NCBI RefSeq assembly: GCF_029893585.1
Contig: NZ_JARXYX010000049.1
Location: 1 to 61,412, forward strand
Direction: 5' to 3'
DNA from: Streptomyces sp. LBL
Lineage (GTDB): Bacteria; Actinomycetota; Actinomycetes; Streptomycetales; Streptomycetaceae
DNA: 61,412 bases
A model generated the notes under the pieces. That model made no database searches. It saw nothing but the letters and a program-made list of their open reading frames with translations, and had not been told where the DNA came from. The position numbers and the translations under genes were made by a program. How positions within the stretch are numbered: the first letter of the stretch is position 1; each line of letters starts with the position of its first letter. Positions 29,394 through 38,998 of this stretch are shown here, one piece after another.

Positions 29394-29852
29394 TCAGGCG
29401 GGCGGCCCGTCGAAGGCGGCCCAGTCACTCCACGCGTCGTCGGGGTTCATGCTCACCTTCCAACTGGACACCGATCCGCTGTCGGTGCCGACCACGATCT
29501 GCGGCCGACCGTCCGTGAGGGTTGCCGCGCCTACGCTGCGTGCCGAACCCGGCAGACCGTTGAACTTCGTCCAGTCGGCCCACGCTGTGTTGGGGTCGGT
29601 GGCCACCTTCCAGGTGGTCCACAGTTCACCGGTGTCGGTCACAGCGAAAACCTGCGGCCGACCGTCCGTGAGCGGGGCCGCCGCCAGTGACGCCACTGTG
29701 CCGTGGTGGAAGTCGAACGGCTGCCAACCGATCCAGCCGGCATCAGGGTTGGTGTCCACCTTCCAGTTGCTGAAGAGGCCCCGGCTGCTTCCTGCGAAGA
29801 GTTGCGGGCGGCCGTCCGTGAGCCGCGCTGAGGTCATGGCGCGAACAGACAT
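29394..29852 (-). CDS. PLL-lectin-like protein with three repeats
   Basis: The 152-residue protein is three repeats of about 48 residues: ARLTDGRPQLFAGSSRGLFS, APLTDGRPQVFAVTDTGELW and ATLTDGRPQIVVGTDSGSVS, each followed by W-K-V...NPD/NT and W-x-W/DW-x-x-F. Such TDGRPQLFA blades form the beta-propeller of PLL/PHL-type sugar-binding lectins, usually with seven blades. No signal peptide is present, so the product may stay inside or oligomerise. ATG 29852 has a GGAG-type site. It stands alone with its own terminator. Confidence 0.78.
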   Translation of the reverse strand: MSVRAMTSARLTDGRPQLFAGSSRGLFSNWKVDTNPDAGWIGWQPFDFHHGTVASLAAAPLTDGRPQVFAVTDTGELWTTWKVATDPNTAWADWTKFNGLPGSARSVGAATLTDGRPQIVVGTDSGSVSSWKVSMNPDDAWSDWAAFDGPPA

Positions 29853-29877
29853 GATTTCTCCGTCCTTTCCGACGCCA

Positions 29878-29899
29878 TGCCGGGCGAATGCGCCCGGCA
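29878..29899 (-). promoter_or_regulatory. Hairpin in the leader of the lectin-like gene
   Basis: TGCCGGGCG and its complement flank AATG, 26-47 bp upstream of the lectin start. Such a stem could tune the mRNA; nothing more can be said. Confidence 0.35.
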
Positions 29900-30224
29900 C
29901 GATCTTTCCCCCGTCACCCAGCCTTGGCCGGGCCGCAGGAGCACGCCATCTGAAGGCTTGTCGATTACTCCGAACGGGTGAGGGCTGTGAGGGCCCTGAC
30001 GGCTGCGCTGGGCCCCGTGCAGCGCCGCGTGGACGGTGCGGCGCCGCAAGGCCGAGCCGCGATACGTGGCCCCGGGTCCGCCTCGGTGCGCAGGTCAGGG
30101 GACACCCCTGTTTTCAGCATGATTTAGCGCGGAGCCCCGGGCGTTCACGCCCGGGAGGAAGCGCTTCTTGACGCTGCTCTGACCGGCGCGGGTGCACGGG
30201 TCTGCGCTGTTGGCCTGAGCCGGC

Positions 30225-30593
30225 TCAGGCGGGTAGTTTCTGGTTTTCGATGTACTCCTTGATGACGGGGAGCGGGGCGCCGCCGCACGAGGCGGCGAAG
30301 TAGGAGGGCGACCAGAAGTGCTCGCCCGACAGGTATTTGCGGATGTGGCTGGGGAACTCCGGGCGCAGGCGCCGGGCGGAGACGCCCTTGAGGGAGCCTA
30401 CGAGTCGGGAGATGGCGACCTTGGGCGGGTAGTGCACAAGCAGGTGGACGTGATCGCGTTCGCCGTTGAACTCCCTTAGTTCCGCGCCGAAGTCGGTGCA
30501 CACGTCGCGCATGACCTCTTCGCAGCGCCGAAGGGTGTGAACGACGCTACGGCCCCTGCGGATATCGGGGTTTGGCTCCCAGCGTGGTGACGT
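30225..30593 (-). pseudogene. tnpA: Truncated IS200/IS605 TnpA transposase
   Basis: The open frame MRDVCTDFGAELREFNGERD (from 30512) keeps the HUH motif DHVHLLV and the catalytic region VIKEYIENQK with its tyrosine. In frame upstream, SPRWEPNPDIRRGRSVVHT joins directly to LRRCEEV, so about 20 residues of the first strand and helix are missing, and the expected ATG before SPRWE is ACG at 30591-30593. The product from 30512 would lack the first beta strand of the fold and is probably inactive. Confidence 0.8.
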
Positions 30594-30616
30594 GGAGTAA
30601 TGTTACGATCACTCCC

Positions 30617-31774
30617 GTGAAGATTGTGACGCAGGTCAAACTCATGCCGGATGCCGTGCAGGCATCCGTGCTCGAGCGCACCCTGCGCACGGTCAATGAC
30701 GCCGCGAACCGGGTGTCGAAGGTGGCGTTCGAACGCGGCGTGCCGCGTGAGTACGAGCTGCGCAAGCACACCTACGCCGAACTCAAAGCCCGTGGGCTGG
30801 GAGCTCAGGCCGCGCAACACGTCATCAAGAAGGTGCGCGACTCGTACACCACGCTCAAGGCCAACATCCGGGCCGGGAATCTCGGCAAGGAAGGCTCCAG
30901 GCGTCGCCGCAAGGCCGAGTCCAAGCCGGTCACGTTCCGGCCCCAGGCCGCGCAGCCGTATGACGACCGGTGTTTGAGCTGGCAGTACGACCAGCGGACC
31001 GTGTCCATCTGGACCGTGGACGGCCGGGTCAAGAACGTCTCATTCGCGTGCTCCCCGGACGCGCTCAAGATGCTCCAGGCGCACCGGCAGGGCGAATCCG
31101 ACCTGATCGAGCGTGACGGCGTGTTCTACCTCGTCGCCACCTGCGAGGTGCCCGAGGCCGAGCAGTACGAGCCGGACGGCTTCATCGGTGTGGACCTCGG
31201 GATCGAGAACATCGCCACCGCCTCCAGCGGTTACCTCGCCGCCGGGCGGGGGCTCAACCGGTACCGCAAGCGACAGCTTGCCCTGCGGGCCAAGCTCCAG
31301 AAGAAGCGCACCAAGAGCGCCAAGCGGCGGCTCAAGGCCCGTGCCCGAAAGGAAGCGCGGCACGCCGCGAACACCAACCACATCATCTCCAAGACGATCG
31401 TGACCGAGGCTGAACGCACCGGGCGCGGCCTGTCCCTCGAAGAGCTCAAGGGCATCCGCAACCGGGTACGGCTCCGCAAGCCCCAACGGGTCGCACTCCA
31501 CTGCTGGGCCTTTGCCCAGCTCGGAGACTTCATCGTCTACAAGGCCAAGCGGGCCGGGGTGCCCCTGGTCTTCGTTGATCCCGCGTACACGTCGCAGACG
31601 TGCGCCGAGTGCGGCCACGTCGACAAGCGAAACCGTGTCGACCAGGGGCTTTTCATCTGCCGGGGGTGCGGGGTCGTTGCCCACGCCGACCGGAACGCTT
31701 CCCACAACATCGCCACCCGTGGCGAGAGCGTGTGGAACGCGGGGCGTGAGTCACGCGTCCCTGCCACCCCATAG
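30617..31774 (+). CDS. tnpB: TnpB, RNA-guided nuclease of an IS605-type element
   Basis: The 385-residue protein has the N-terminal VKIVTQVKLMPDAVQASVL, RuvC-I Asp in GVDLGIENIATASS, RuvC-II Glu in SLEELKGIRNRVRLR, a zinc ribbon (TCAECGHVDKRN ... CRGCG) and RuvC-III Asp in HADRNASHNIATRG. All catalytic residues are present. TnpB uses an omega RNA from the element's right end to cut DNA and retain the transposon. GTG 30617 is chosen because the family begins at VKIVTQ. It is divergent from the broken tnpA. Confidence 0.93.
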   Translation: MKIVTQVKLMPDAVQASVLERTLRTVNDAANRVSKVAFERGVPREYELRKHTYAELKARGLGAQAAQHVIKKVRDSYTTLKANIRAGNLGKEGSRRRRKAESKPVTFRPQAAQPYDDRCLSWQYDQRTVSIWTVDGRVKNVSFACSPDALKMLQAHRQGESDLIERDGVFYLVATCEVPEAEQYEPDGFIGVDLGIENIATASSGYLAAGRGLNRYRKRQLALRAKLQKKRTKSAKRRLKARARKEARHAANTNHIISKTIVTEAERTGRGLSLEELKGIRNRVRLRKPQRVALHCWAFAQLGDFIVYKAKRAGVPLVFVDPAYTSQTCAECGHVDKRNRVDQGLFICRGCGVVAHADRNASHNIATRGESVWNAGRESRVPATP

Positions 31775-31851
31775 GGGTGTCTGGACGGAGGAGCCAACCC
31801 AGCAGCCAGCTGGGCACTACCTCCAAGCCCGGTCCTTCACGGCCGGGTCAA
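31700..31851 (+). ncRNA. Candidate omega RNA at the tnpB 3' end/right end
   Basis: In IS605 elements the omega RNA overlaps the tnpB 3' end and runs to the right end, with the guide taken from flanking DNA. Here that stretch ends with the hairpin at 31828-31847. The transcript limits are inferred, not seen. Confidence 0.35.
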
Positions 31852-31977
31852 GTTGACACCCTCAGGACTTCCTCAACTCTGCTTTGGCTGCCGAGAGGGA
31901 GGGGCATCACCCTCGCACGCACCCAGTGAGGCGCCCACGGGGGGCCGCTTCGGGGGAATCGGAAGGAGGGTGACGCC

Positions 31978-32280
31978 ATGGCCTTCGGCATCATCCTGGT
32001 AATTGCCTGCTTCGTACTGATCCTCGCCTTGCCCGGCCGCCGCCGCCGGCGCCGCGCGGCGCGCGGGGGCGCAGATGGCGGGCATGGCGCGCGGGGCGGG
32101 CGGAGCCGCTCCAGGGACAGCTGGTGGGCTGGGGGCGGGGCGTCCGCCGGCGCCGGCGGTTCGTCCGACGGGGGGTCGTCAGGCGGACACCACGGCGGTC
32201 ACTCGTGCGGCGGCGGCTCGTCCTGTGGTGGCGGCTCGTCCTGTGGTGGCGGGGGCGGATGCGGGGGCGGCGGCAGCTGA
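31978..32280 (+). CDS. Small membrane-anchored Gly/Cys-rich protein
   Basis: The 100-residue protein has one N-terminal helix (MAFGIILVIACFVLILALPG), a basic stretch (RRRRRRAARGG) and a Gly/Ser tail with HHGGHSCGGGSSCGGGSSCG. The repeated S-C-G-G-G units resemble the tails of TIGR04222-like membrane proteins. A GGAAGGAGGG site precedes the ATG. The role of the cysteines (metal, disulfide, lipid) is unknown. Confidence 0.7.
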   Translation: MAFGIILVIACFVLILALPGRRRRRRAARGGADGGHGARGGRSRSRDSWWAGGGASAGAGGSSDGGSSGGHHGGHSCGGGSSCGGGSSCGGGGGCGGGGS

Positions 32281-32394
32281 GCCGAGCCGCCGCTCCCGGG
32301 AGGCAGCTGACACGGGGCAGCTGAGCTTCCGGGAGGGGCGGCCCGCTTCCGCCGGCTCGTCGTCACTCATGGCGCTCCGGATCAGTCATTTCAT

Positions 32395-32425
32395 ACGCCC
32401 GCCGGGTACCGCTCCCGGCGGGCGT
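32395..32425 (+). terminator. Terminator after the Gly/Cys-rich gene
   Basis: A 12-bp perfect stem with a TACCGCT loop lies 115 bp past the stop codon. Confidence 0.7.
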
Positions 32426-32434
32426 AGCGCTGCT

Positions 32435-32491
32435 CCGGCGTACGCCGGGGCGCCATGGCGTACGCCCCGGCCGCCCTGGCGTACGCCAGGG
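32435..32491 (+). repeat. Three palindromes sharing the core GGCGTACGCC
   Basis: CCGGCGTACGCCGG (32435-32448), GGCGTACGCC (32457-32466) and CCCTGGCGTACGCCAGGG (32474-32491) are perfect palindromes at nearly regular spacing. Confidence 0.85.
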
Positions 32492-32776
32492 TTGAACAGT
32501 TGAGCTGTGCAGCCCTCTGAGGGATGGAAACCGCACTAAGTTGGGTAAAAAGGCTGTGGAACTGTCACAGTTCATGATTTCCTCTCAATCACCCACACAG
32601 CCCCTCGGACGTCCCGCACAAACTTTTCTGACACTCCGACTGGGCCGACCGGGCCGACCGGGCCGTATTCCCTGGTGCCGACCCGGGTGCGCCGGACCCA
32701 CACCTCTCCTCTCCTCTCCTTCTCCTCCCCTCTCCTACTCCTCCCCCTTTTCTTTGCGTGCTTGCGGAGCCGACCC

Positions 32777-33325
32777 ATGCTCACGACCCTCAACACCTCC
32801 TACACCGACACGCGCGCGGCCGACCTCGCCTGGGCCCTGGGGCGCGAGCCGCTTCCCGCGCTGGCCGCGCTCGACCTCGAACTGACCGGAGCCAAGCTCC
32901 AGTTGCGACTCCTCGGCGCGTCCCACCAGGTGCTGCTGGAGGAGGAGCAGGGCAGTTGCTCGGAGACGGTGGCGTGCATCGCGGGCAGCAGCCCCCCTCT
33001 CCCGCTGGGCGTGGCCAGGCGCGTCGGCGACTGGGAGTACGAGTTCGCCGCCCACGTCGAGGCCCTCTCCCCGGGTCAGTTCGCGGGCCGCGCCCAGGAG
33101 TTGCTCGCCCTGGTCGCCGACCACCCCCACGGCCTCGCGGGCGTCTTCCCCGGCAGCCCGTACGCCTTCACCGCGATGCTGGCCCAGCGTCACGAGGGGC
33201 AGGTGCAGTGGCGGACCTGGCACGCCTACCCGCAGGACGGGCAGTTGGTGGCGACGCGGACGAAGGTGGGGTCCCGGGTGTCCGTCGGCGCCGGTCAGCG
33301 TGGGCTCAGCCGCTCCGGTGCGTGA
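32777..33325 (+). CDS. DUF2617 family protein
   Basis: The 182-residue protein begins MLTTLNTSYTDTRAADLAW and contains GASHQVLLEEEQGSCSETVA and FPGSPYAFTAMLAQRHEGQV, the pattern of DUF2617. In Streptomyces this gene commonly precedes a membrane spermidine synthase-like gene, as here (105 bp away). It is probably cytoplasmic; function unknown. ATG 32777 is chosen because the upstream part of the frame comes from the polypyrimidine tract. Confidence 0.85.
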   Translation: MLTTLNTSYTDTRAADLAWALGREPLPALAALDLELTGAKLQLRLLGASHQVLLEEEQGSCSETVACIAGSSPPLPLGVARRVGDWEYEFAAHVEALSPGQFAGRAQELLALVADHPHGLAGVFPGSPYAFTAMLAQRHEGQVQWRTWHAYPQDGQLVATRTKVGSRVSVGAGQRGLSRSGA

Positions 33326-33430
33326 CCGCCCGAATGCCGGGGCGCCCGAACGCCGGGGCGCCCGACTGGCCCGGAGTTTCCACACGTGTGGGTGACGAAG
33401 CGTGCTGTGGCAGTAACGTAACGTCGCCAT

Positions 33431-35071
33431 GTGATTGAACCGCACGCGCCCGCTCCGCCCGGCACCGCGCCGCCCTGGGCGGGCCCGGCGCGGCTGCCCG
33501 TCCGCCCCGGCACGGGCCGGTTCTTCGTGCTCGCCGGTGTCTTCGTGTGCGCGGCCTGCGGACTGGTGTACGAACTCGAACTGGTCGCCCTTGCCTCGTA
33601 CTTGATCGGCGACTCGGTCACCCAGGCCTCCGTGGTCCTGTCCGTCATGGTCTTCGCGATGGGCATCGGCTCCCTCCTCGCGAAACGGCTGCGCTGGCGG
33701 GCCGCGGCGGCCTTCGGAGCGGTCGAGGCGGCGCTCGCTCTCGTCGGGGGCTGCAGCGCGCTCGCCCTGTACGCGGTGTTCGCCTGGACCGGCGCCTGGG
33801 GCGGCCTGTGGGAGAGCGGCCCCCGCTGTCTCCTGGTCGCCTTCTCGCTCGCGATCGGTCTGCTGATCGGCGCCGAGGTCCCGCTGCTGATGGAGCTGAT
33901 CCAGCGCATCCGGCGTCAGGACGCGGGCGGCGCGGTCGCCGACCTGTTCGCGGCGGACTACGTGGGCGCGCTCGTCGGCGGCCTCGCCTTCCCCTTCCTG
34001 CTGCTGCCCCTCCTCGGCCAGTTGACCGGCGCGCTGCTCACCGGCACGGTCAACGCGGTCGCCGGCGCCGTACTCGTCCTCGGCCTGTTCCGCCGCGACC
34101 TGACCCGACAGGCGCGCTGGCTGCTGCTGCTGGTCAACCTGGCCGTCCTGGCCGCCCTCGCCACGGCCGCCGTCCTCGTCGACGACTTCGAACGGGCCGC
34201 GCGGCAGGCGGTGTACGGCAAGGACGTACGGGTGGCGGTGCAGACGGACGTCCAGGAGGTCGTCCTCACCGGCGGCACCGACGGCCGCCCGCTCGCCCTC
34301 TTCCTCGACGGCCGGCTCCGGGTCAGCGGACGCGACGAGCACCGCTACCACGAGGCCCTGGTCCACCCCGCGATGAACGGCCCCCACGCGCGTGTGCTCG
34401 TCCTCGGCGGCGGCGACGGACTGGCCGCCCGCGAGGTGCTGCGGTATCCGGGCGTACGCCGCGTCGACGTCGTCGAACTCGACGAAACGGTCATCCGGCT
34501 GGCCCGCCAGGACCCGGCACTGTCACAGACCAACGGCCATGTGTACGGCGACGCGCGCGTGCACGTGACGATCGCGGACGCCTTCGGCTGGCTGCGCGGG
34601 GCGCCGTCGGCGGCGTACGACGTGGTGATCGCGGACCTGCCCGACCCGGGCATCACGGCGAGCACCAAGCTGTACGCGCAGGAGTTCTACGGTCTCGCCC
34701 GCCGGGTGCTGGCCGACGACGGGCGGCTGGTGGTGCACGCCGGGCCGGTCTCCTCCCGCCCGCGCGCGTTCTGGACGGTGGAGACGACGATCCGCGCGGC
34801 CGGCCTGCATACCGCCCCGTACCGCGTCGGCGGCCGCGACTCCGGCTTCTCCGCGGGTCCCGACCGCACGGCCGGAGGCCCGGAACGCGCCCCGCACGAC
34901 TGGGGCTTCGTCCTCGCGTCCCCCGCCACCCGCCCGCCGCTGTGCCTCGACCCGCGGGGTCCCCGCCCGCTCACCCTGACCCAGGCGAACCTCACCGCCG
35001 ACGCCCGGGCGGCGGCCGTCACGCGGATCGGGGGGCTGCCGGTGTCGACGCTGGTGCATCCGCGGTACTGA
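33431..35071 (+). CDS. Membrane-fused spermidine synthase-like protein
   Basis: The 546-residue protein has about seven membrane helices in its first half (FFVLAGVFVCAACGLVYELE, VVLSVMVFAMGIGSLLAKRL, LLVAFSLAIGLLIGAEVPLL) and a spermidine-synthase-fold methyltransferase half: DEHRYHEALVHPAM, VLVLGGGDGLAAREVLRYPG (SAM-binding loop), VDVVELDETVIRLAR and DVVIADLPDPG with the catalytic Asp. It may transfer an aminopropyl group or serve another SAM-type reaction at the membrane. GTG 33431 is the first start. Its partner is DUF2617. Confidence 0.9.
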   Translation: MIEPHAPAPPGTAPPWAGPARLPVRPGTGRFFVLAGVFVCAACGLVYELELVALASYLIGDSVTQASVVLSVMVFAMGIGSLLAKRLRWRAAAAFGAVEAALALVGGCSALALYAVFAWTGAWGGLWESGPRCLLVAFSLAIGLLIGAEVPLLMELIQRIRRQDAGGAVADLFAADYVGALVGGLAFPFLLLPLLGQLTGALLTGTVNAVAGAVLVLGLFRRDLTRQARWLLLLVNLAVLAALATAAVLVDDFERAARQAVYGKDVRVAVQTDVQEVVLTGGTDGRPLALFLDGRLRVSGRDEHRYHEALVHPAMNGPHARVLVLGGGDGLAAREVLRYPGVRRVDVVELDETVIRLARQDPALSQTNGHVYGDARVHVTIADAFGWLRGAPSAAYDVVIADLPDPGITASTKLYAQEFYGLARRVLADDGRLVVHAGPVSSRPRAFWTVETTIRAAGLHTAPYRVGGRDSGFSAGPDRTAGGPERAPHDWGFVLASPATRPPLCLDPRGPRPLTLTQANLTADARAAAVTRIGGLPVSTLVHPRY

Positions 35072-35176
35072 CGTCGGAGGGCGTCGGAGGGCGTCGGACG
35101 GTGTCGGAGGGCCACGCGCGGTCACTTTCGGTCAAGGGAGGTGCAGGACGGCACCCACTGGGTAAAGTCCGCTGAC

Positions 35177-36139
35177 ATGGAGCATGAGGTGTTCGTTCCG
35201 GTTCCGGCCGAGCGGCTCAGGGACGCGCTGGCCGACCCTGCCCGGGTCGCCCGGGCGGTTCCGGGGCTCCAGCAGGACGCCGGCGCCGAGCCCGTCGCGG
35301 GACAGCCCGTCGCGGGGCGCCTGAAAGTGCGCGTCGGCAGCCACTCCGTCACCTACCGGGGTGCCGTTCGGATCACCGGGCAGGACGACGGTTCGTACGC
35401 CGTCGAGGGTGACGCGACCGAGACCCGCGGCACCGGCGCGGTCGAACTGGCGCTCATTCTCTCCGTGCGGCAGGCGGACGGCGGCGCCACGGTGAGGTTC
35501 GAGGGCACGGCCTCCGCGGACGGCCGCGTCACGGAACTGCCGCCCGACGCGGTGGCCTCGGCCGCGAACCGACTGCTGAGCCGATTCGCCGAGAACCTGG
35601 GGAAGCTGGCGACCCCGGGGATCCTGGGGTACCTGGAGGGCGAGGCGGAGGGGGAGACCACGCGGGGGACGCCCGAGGCCCGGGAGGCACCCAAGGAGCA
35701 GACCGCCGGGGAGCAGGCTCCCAAGGAGCCGAAGGCCCCCGAGCAGCCCGCCTCCGAGGAACCGAAGGCCCCCGAGCAGCCCGCCTCCAAGGAGCCGAAG
35801 GCCCCCGAGCAGCCGCCGCCCGGCGAACCGCCCACCGTCTTCGAGGCCGAGGCCGAGTCCGAGGCCGAGTCCGAGGTCCCGCCGTCGGTCCCGTCGCCCC
35901 TCTCCGAGGGTTTCCCCGAGGCCGGGGAACCGCCCGCCGAGGCGGCGCACGCGCGGCGGACGATGATCGGGCGCAGCGCGGAGGAGGTCGACCACGCCCC
36001 GCCGCGCGGCCGCTACGCCCCTGTTCCCGCGCCGCAGACGATCGCGCCCAACCCGGTCCTGCGGTGGGCGGCACCGGCGGCCGCGGTCGCGCTGGCGTCC
36101 GCGATCGTGGTGACGAGGGCGCTGCGCAGACGCGGGTGA
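35177..36139 (+). CDS. CoxG-like SRPBCC protein with repeat linker and C-terminal anchor
   Basis: The first 155 residues match CoxG (carbon monoxide dehydrogenase subunit G) SRPBCC proteins: MEHEVFVPVPAERLRDALAD, VRVGSHSVTYRGAVRI, ASAANRLLSRFAENLGKL. A linker follows with three repeats of KEPKAPEQPAS and acidic EAESEAESE, then a C-terminal helix (PNPVLRWAAPAAAVALASAI) and RALRRRG. So it is a lipid- or ligand-binding domain tethered to the membrane inside. There are no cox genes nearby, so the CO-oxidation role does not follow. Confidence 0.82.
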   Translation: MEHEVFVPVPAERLRDALADPARVARAVPGLQQDAGAEPVAGQPVAGRLKVRVGSHSVTYRGAVRITGQDDGSYAVEGDATETRGTGAVELALILSVRQADGGATVRFEGTASADGRVTELPPDAVASAANRLLSRFAENLGKLATPGILGYLEGEAEGETTRGTPEAREAPKEQTAGEQAPKEPKAPEQPASEEPKAPEQPASKEPKAPEQPPPGEPPTVFEAEAESEAESEVPPSVPSPLSEGFPEAGEPPAEAAHARRTMIGRSAEEVDHAPPRGRYAPVPAPQTIAPNPVLRWAAPAAAVALASAIVVTRALRRRG

Positions 36140-36220
36140 AGGCGACGGCCCGCGCCGCCCCACCCGGGCCACGGGGCTGCTGACACCGCGCCCTCTTGAT
36201 CACCCCAGTAGGGTCGTCCC

Positions 36221-37018
36221 GTGAGCGACAAAGAGATCACGCTGACCGCGGGTGACGCGGAGGTGACCGTGCAGCCGGGCAACGGCGGCCGGATCGGAGG
36301 ACTTCGCGTGAGCGGGGTCGAGCTGCTCCGCCAAGGGGAACGCTTCGGCTGCTTCCCGATGGTTCCCTGGTGCGGACGGACCAGGGACGGCCGGTTCCGG
36401 GACGGGGCGGCCGTCCACCAGATGCCACTCAACTCCCCGCCGCACGCCATCCACGGCACCGCCCGCGACGGCGCCTGGCGCACGGCCCGCGTCACCGGGA
36501 ACGAGGCGGTCATCACGTACGACCTCGTCGAACCGTGGCCCTACCCGGGTCGGATCACGCAGGTCGTGGGCCTCACCGGGGACACCCTGACGCTGACCAT
36601 GTCCGTGGAGACGTACGACTCCTCCTTCCCGGCGCAGATCGGCTGGCACCCCTGGTTCAACCGGAACCTGGGACAGGAGGACGTCCAGCTCGACTTCGAG
36701 CCCGCCTGGCAGGAGGAGCGCGGCGACGACCACCTGCCGACCGGCAACCGCCTCGACCCGAAACCGGGACCCTGGGACGACTGTTTCGGCATGCCTGGCG
36801 GGGTCGATGTCACCCTCACCTGGCCGGGCCAGTTGGAGCTGACGGTGGCGAGCCGGGAGAAGTGGGTCGTCGTGTACGACGAGCAGGAGGCGGCCGTGTG
36901 CGTGGAGCCGCAGACCGGGCCGCCCAACGGACTGAACACCCTTCCGCGGCTGGTCACCCCGCTGGAGCCGCTGGAGGCCACGACCACCTGGACCTGGCGG
37001 AGCCTCGACGCCGGCTGA
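36221..37018 (+). CDS. Aldose 1-epimerase-like protein
   Basis: The 265-residue protein shows the galactose-mutarotase fold with MVPWCGRTRDGRFRDGAAVH, PPHAIHGTARDGAWRTA (His), QIGWHPWFNRNL (His) and VCVEPQTGPPNGLN (the catalytic Glu). It interconverts hexose anomers or acts on hexose phosphates. GTG 36221 is used. It sits 48 bp before pyrE and may share a transcript. Confidence 0.9.
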   Translation: MSDKEITLTAGDAEVTVQPGNGGRIGGLRVSGVELLRQGERFGCFPMVPWCGRTRDGRFRDGAAVHQMPLNSPPHAIHGTARDGAWRTARVTGNEAVITYDLVEPWPYPGRITQVVGLTGDTLTLTMSVETYDSSFPAQIGWHPWFNRNLGQEDVQLDFEPAWQEERGDDHLPTGNRLDPKPGPWDDCFGMPGGVDVTLTWPGQLELTVASREKWVVVYDEQEAAVCVEPQTGPPNGLNTLPRLVTPLEPLEATTTWTWRSLDAG

Positions 37019-37066
37019 GCGGCGCTGCGGCGCTGCGGCGCTGCGGCGCTGTCTAAGCTGACAGGC

Positions 37067-37615
37067 ATGACAGACGTTCGCGGCGCGCTGCTGCACCAGA
37101 TCAAGGACAAGGCCGTCGTGCACGGCAAGGTGACCCTGTCGTCGGGTCTCGAGGCCGACTACTACATCGATCTTCGGCGCATCACCCTCGACGGCGAGGC
37201 CGCCCCGCTGGTGGGCCAGGTGCTCCTGGACCTGACCGCCGACCTCGACTTCGACGCGGTCGGCGGGCTGACCATGGGTGCCGACCCGGTGGCCGCGTCG
37301 ATGCTGCACGCGGCGGCCGCCCGCGGGAGGAAGCTGGACGCCTTCGTCGTACGGAAGGCCGCCAAGGCGCACGGGCTGCAGCGGCAGGTCGAGGGGCCGG
37401 AGATCGCGGGCCGCCGGGTCCTGGTCGTCGAGGACACCTCCACCACCGGCGGTTCCCCGCTCGCGGCCGTCGAGGCCGTGCGTGTGGCCGGTGCCGAGGT
37501 CGTCGCCGTCGCGACCATCGTGGACCGGGCGACCGGCGCCGCCGAGAAGATCGAGCAGGGCGCGGGGGTGCCGTACCTCTTCGCGTACTCCAAGGACGAA
37601 CTGGGCCTGGACTGA
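37067..37615 (+). CDS. pyrE: Orotate phosphoribosyltransferase
   Basis: The 182-residue protein has GKVTLSSGLEADYYIDLRRI, TMGADPVAASM, FVVRKAAKAHGLQRQVEG and the PRPP-binding motif VLVVEDTSTTGGSPL. It makes orotidine 5'-monophosphate from orotate and PRPP in de novo pyrimidine synthesis. A GCGGCGCTGC repeat fills the gap before it. Its position one gene before fba is, from memory, conserved in Streptomyces. Confidence 0.96.
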   Translation: MTDVRGALLHQIKDKAVVHGKVTLSSGLEADYYIDLRRITLDGEAAPLVGQVLLDLTADLDFDAVGGLTMGADPVAASMLHAAAARGRKLDAFVVRKAAKAHGLQRQVEGPEIAGRRVLVVEDTSTTGGSPLAAVEAVRVAGAEVVAVATIVDRATGAAEKIEQGAGVPYLFAYSKDELGLD

Positions 37616-37897
37616 CGCGACGAGCGACGCGGCGCATTACATGACGAGTGACGCGACGAGTGTCACGACGACCGACGCGACGACACGCATGACGAGTGTC
37701 ACCACGACCGACGCGACGACTGACGCGACGACCGACACGGCCAGTGTCGCGACGGCTGACATAACGACTTGACCTGGGGCATCGCCCAGCCGGTCATGTC
37801 TGGGAAGATGGGGACGACGATGACGTCGCATCCCAAGGTCTAGGTCAGGGCCGTCAGCACGCAGTACGCCAACCCGCACATACCAAGGAGCGGACAG
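37616..37897 (+). repeat. Degenerate GACGCGACGA repeats between pyrE and fba
   Basis: From 37616 to 37770 units such as GACGCGACGACCGACGC and GACGAGTGTCACGACGAC repeat; one frame reads TSDATSVTTTDATT but has no start signal, so I do not call a gene. The fba promoter must lie in 37773-37880. Confidence 0.75.
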
Positions 37898-38929
<1,032 letters not shown>

Positions 38930-38959
38930 CCCCTTTCTTTTACGGCGGCTTGCGGTGAT

Positions 38960-38979
38960 CCCGGTGCCACGGCACCGGG
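38960..38979 (+). terminator. Hairpin after fba
   Basis: CCCGGTG-CCACGG-CACCGGG (with the inner bases also able to pair) lies 31 bp past the fba stop, after a CTTTCTTTT run. Confidence 0.65.
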
Positions 38980-38998
38980 CTCGCTGTATACCTGGGGC

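Larger units (their letters stand above)
30136..31851 (+). mobile_element. IS605-type element (tnpA broken, tnpB full-length)
   Basis: The left end has the hairpin CCCGGGCG-TTCA-CGCCCGGG (30136-30155), and the right end has the hairpin CCCGGTCCTTCACGGCCGGG (31828-31847) followed by TCAAG. Subterminal hairpins with divergent tnpA and tnpB are typical of IS200/IS605 elements, which move as single strands and leave no target duplication. I cannot fix the outer cleavage sites. tnpA is defective, so the element depends on a TnpA in trans. Confidence 0.8.
32281..32776 (+). other. 500-bp gap with hairpins and a polypyrimidine tract
   Basis: No gene is supported. 32395-32425 is a terminator-like stem (ACGCCCGCCGGG, 12 bp); nested palindromes follow (separate entry). 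From 32703 to 32753 the plus strand is almost pure C/T (CTCTCCTCTCC units), ending shortly before the DUF2617 start. Confidence 0.7.

Noticed and set aside
35177..36139. CoxG-like gene as evidence of carbon monoxide oxidation
   Set aside because: No coxMSL or maturation genes nearby; the SRPBCC fold is generic and the protein has an unrelated tail.
37616..37772. A Thr/Asp-rich open frame (TSDATSVTTTDATT) as a small gene
   Set aside because: It comes from tandem repeats, lacks a ribosome site and start, and continues from an antisense-like frame of pyrE.
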